A program made the position numbers and the translations under genes. Positions 20,517 to 22,399 of a stretch of 22,399 nucleotides of DNA are shown here, piece by piece. Numbering within the stretch: position 1 is the stretch's first letter; every line of letters begins with the position of its first letter. Origin of the DNA: a virus. The stretch lies in the IMG/VR virus record IMGVR_UViG_3300044522_000281, positions 1-22,399 of that record, one strand, 5' to 3'. Below the pieces are notes generated by a model. The model saw only the letters and a program-made list of their open reading frames with translations, searched no databases and had not been told where the DNA came from.

Positions 20517-21937
20517 TACTTGCCTTCAAGTTCTGCAACACGGGCGGTTAGTTCTTGGATTGCCTTGACCAACACCGGGATAAGCTTACCGTAAGCCGCC
20601 TCAAGTTTGTTGGGGTTCTCTGCGTAAACAAGTCCTGGTATAAACTCTTGCGTCAGGCTTTGGCAAGCCTGTAAATCTTGAGCAATGAACCCCGTGTCAG
20701 CAACCCCAATCTTGCCGCCATCTCGCATGTTCCAGTCAAAAGAAACAGGGCTGAGTCGGTTGATAAAGTTTAAACCTGGGATAAGTGGTTGAATGTTGGT
20801 CTTGTCCCGAGCATCAGACAATGACGTTATGCTTGTAACTTGACAACGCAAGGTGGTGATAGAACTATCACCAAGGGTAATTTCGTTGTTAACTGTTGCG
20901 GATGAGGCATACGCCGCCCTACCAATGCAAGAGTTGTTACCCCCGGACGTAATATTAGCCCCTGCAAAATAACCTATCGCAGTGTTTTCCTGGCCTGTAA
21001 CTCCACTTAAACAATATACACCAACAGCCGTATTGCCAACCGAAGATATATTGTTTGTAAGAGTACTTGTCCCACCAACGGCAGTATTGTTTATAGCCGT
21101 TTCAAGCTTACTCAAGGCAGATGAACCAATAGCGGTGTTACCGAACCCAGTTGTAATTGCTTGAAGCGCAGAGGTTCCTGTTGCGGTGTTATCCGTCCCA
21201 GTAGCTTTCCACGCAGCAAATGCGCCCACAGCCGTATTGTTATAGCCCACCGTGGTGGTGGTCAAAGTGTTGGCTCCAACAGCGGTATTGTTGATACCAG
21301 AGGTCAATAGCGTTAGTGCATTAGCCCCTACCGCAGTAGTTCCACCAGCAGACCCTGTAGTGGAGGCTAAAGCCCCTGAACCTACCGCCGTGGTTGTAGC
21401 GACGTTATTAAGCCCCCGGCCTACCTTAACCCCGTTGCTTGTGAGGTTGGTGCCGTCAAAGGTAAGGTTTGCTGACGCCCCAAAAACACCACTGTTGTTG
21501 TACTGAACTTGGGTAGTAGAGCCAGCCACAATTGCCGGAGTAACCGCATAAACCACATTTGTGCCGTTGCAATATAAAGCAAGACTAGTTCCTGCCCCTA
21601 CAGCAATACCCGTTCCAGCAGCCGTTTTAACGGTTATTGAAAACCCACCTGTGGTGTTGTTTGAAACAAAGTACAGTTTAGAAACAGCAGGGCAGATAAC
21701 GTTTGCGGCAGCGCCGGGGGTTCCCGTGAAGTTGAGGAACATCTTCCGGGCTTCGTCAGTTGCGCCATTGCTGGTCGTTAACGTGTAATCCGCTGCGGTT
21801 GTAAAAGCTACTGTCGTGGTGCCCGCAACTGAAGCATCAACAAGGTTTGTAATGCCGTTGTTGACTACGGTGCCCCAGTTGGTATCTCCGTCTGCTGGGA
21901 GAGTGAGTTTAAGGCTTGTGGTATAGCTTGCTGGCAT
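20516..21937 (-). CDS. Tail fibre with beta-roll-like repeats and S74 auto-cleaving chaperone, 473 aa
   Basis: ATG 21937 follows AGGAAG. Residues 1-130 are the widespread phage fibre N-terminal domain (SYTTSLKLTLPADGDTNWGTVVN, then ARKMFLNFTGTPGAAANVICPAVSKLYFV and LYCNGTNVVYAV), which presumably attaches to the tail. Residues 183-345 are ten 16-18-residue repeats around N-T-A-V-G-x-x-A-L, like the YadA-head type of left-handed beta roll. The C-terminal 100 residues are an intramolecular chaperone of the endosialidase type (peptidase S74). Ser374 and Lys379 in S-D-A-R-D-K have the same 5-residue spacing as the catalytic Ser-Lys pair of K1F endosialidase, so cleavage just before Ser374 is expected after trimerisation. 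The end is a coiled coil (AIQELTARVAELEGK). The receptor is not deducible. Confidence 0.95.
   Translation of the reverse strand: MPASYTTSLKLTLPADGDTNWGTVVNNGITNLVDASVAGTTTVAFTTAADYTLTTSNGATDEARKMFLNFTGTPGAAANVICPAVSKLYFVSNNTTGGFSITVKTAAGTGIAVGAGTSLALYCNGTNVVYAVTPAIVAGSTTQVQYNNSGVFGASANLTFDGTNLTSNGVKVGRGLNNVATTTAVGSGALASTTGSAGGTTAVGANALTLLTSGINNTAVGANTLTTTTVGYNNTAVGAFAAWKATGTDNTATGTSALQAITTGFGNTAIGSSALSKLETAINNTAVGGTSTLTNNISSVGNTAVGVYCLSGVTGQENTAIGYFAGANITSGGNNSCIGRAAYASSATVNNEITLGDSSITTLRCQVTSITSLSDARDKTNIQPLIPGLNFINRLSPVSFDWNMRDGGKIGVADTGFIAQDLQACQSLTQEFIPGLVYAENPNKLEAAYGKLIPVLVKAIQELTARVAELEGK
20903..21391 (-). repeat. Ten-copy NTAxG-type beta-roll repeat in the tail fibre
   Basis: Units begin at residues 183, 201, 218, 235, 251, 268, 285, 303, 319 and 336, each starting TA[VI]G or a variant (TATG, SCIG) and mostly ending in NN or GN. 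Unit length is 16-18 residues. Loop positions vary between copies while the TAxG core is kept. Confidence 0.88.
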
Positions 21938-21945
21938 TTTACTTC

Positions 21946-22245
21946 CTAGTTAATTATCAACTGCCAATTGGCGTCTTGCGTGTTAGGCACCAGACCCCAC
22001 ACAAGGACTGATCCAATTTGACCGAAGGCCACAACGCCTGTAACGGGCGCAGTCCCAGCGGCGGTAACAACAACAGTTCCAATAGCCCCTGTGGCCTGTA
22101 CCCCAGTGACAATGATGATGCTACTGAGAAGGATGGATACTGTGCCAATGCTTCCAACAGCTTCAACGCCAGTGACAACAACTGTAACTTGTCCCGCTTG
22201 GAACGCGCTTTCTTGGAACGCTGATTGTTGGAAAGCTACAGCCAT
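21946..22245 (-). CDS. Small repeat-containing virion-type protein, 99 aa
   Basis: ATG 22245 follows AAGGG by a few bases. The N-terminus has three AFQ triplets (VAFQQSAFQESAFQ), a signature common at the start of small phage structural proteins. It is followed by three copies of a 22-residue unit built on V-T-G-V-x-A-x-G-x-I-G-x-V, beginning at residues 24, 46 and 68. The C-terminus is VWG...PNTQDANWQLI. The repeats are beta-strand prone and hydrophobic (one reads LLSSIIIV), but short loops break them, so membrane insertion is less likely than a beta structure. It lies directly upstream of the tail fibre, which suggests a tail or fibre-attachment accessory. No enzymatic role is visible. Confidence 0.88.
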   Translation of the reverse strand: MAVAFQQSAFQESAFQAGQVTVVVTGVEAVGSIGTVSILLSSIIIVTGVQATGAIGTVVVTAAGTAPVTGVVAFGQIGSVLVWGLVPNTQDANWQLIIN

Positions 22246-22258
22246 GTTAGCCCTTGTT

Positions 22259-22399
22259 TTAGGCGCGTAAAACTATCAACGGCAACGCAGCAAGGATACC
22301 ACCAAAGCACGTTGCGGCAGCGTCTAGAAACTCTACGCCATGAGGCCCGCGTATGGGACTGCCAGTTGCCCGCCAGTTGATTACCGCGTCACTGATTTC
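22259..22399 (-). CDS. 3' end of a truncated small hydrophobic protein (right edge)
   Basis: On the minus strand one frame is open from the window edge to a TAA at 22259-22261, giving 46 residues. The visible part starts EISDAVINWRATGSP, continues with GPHGVEFLDAAAT and ends in a hydrophobic segment, CFGGILAALPLIVLRA, long enough for one membrane span. The stop lies 13 bases before the ATG of the 99-aa protein, the spacing seen elsewhere in this operon. It could be the end of a holin-like or other small membrane protein. The missing N-terminus prevents a choice, and the open frame alone is moderate evidence. Confidence 0.55.
   Translation of the reverse strand, partial: EISDAVINWRATGSPIRGPHGVEFLDAAATCFGGILAALPLIVLRA

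Noticed and set aside
20903-21391. CRISPR-like array suggested by regular repeats
   Set aside because: The periodicity is at the protein level (16-18 residues in frame) with diverged DNA, inside a tail-fibre gene.

Overview
This window looks like part of a tailed bacteriophage (Caudoviricetes) genome, probably a podovirus-like phage of an aquatic bacterium. The reasons are a gene-dense layout with almost no intergenic DNA, a phage-type tail fibre with a self-cleaving S74 chaperone, a tail-stabilisation-type protein, several low-complexity internal virion-type proteins, and a 3180-residue polyvalent protein. GC content is roughly in the mid to high 40s by eye. The host cannot be named from the sequence, and no integrase or lysogeny gene is visible.

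Left module (1 to 1912, plus strand): short, tightly overlapping accessory genes. In order these are a truncated gene running in from the left edge, a phage hypothetical, a small coiled-coil Cys/His protein, a DUF3310-type protein, and a winged-helix-like protein. Next come a strongly folded three-way-junction RNA element (1144-1226), a tRNA-Leu(UAA) with encoded CCA, another coiled-coil hypothetical, a stand-alone NrdR/Ogr-like zinc-ribbon protein, and an HNH-like nuclease that starts at TTG inside the zinc-ribbon gene.

Structural module (22399 down to 1893, minus strand): one continuous operon of about 20.5 kb in which genes abut or overlap. In transcription order: the 3' end of a small hydrophobic protein (right edge), a 99-aa repeat protein, a tail fibre with a beta-roll-like repeat and S74 chaperone, a 109-aa conserved tail-associated protein, a 644-aa tail stabilisation/hub protein, a 62-aa hypothetical, a 112-aa beta-sandwich-like protein, three internal-virion-type proteins (710, 782 and 595 aa), and the giant protein. 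This order fits tail and fibre assembly followed by proteins packaged inside the virion and ejected with the DNA.

The giant gene alone fills 42% of the window. It combines a small N-terminal domain, hydrophobic helices, two separate HExxH metallopeptidase-like sites, an HDxFGH domain, a GNAT-like domain, an ADP-ribosyltransferase-like domain, a conserved polyvalent-protein domain and a long C-terminal LPD38-like region. Short [YFL]-S-[LIK]-R motifs recur at its domain boundaries. The plus-strand and minus-strand modules converge and overlap by 20 bp at 1893-1912 with no visible terminator. No stretch of 300 bases or more lacks a gene.
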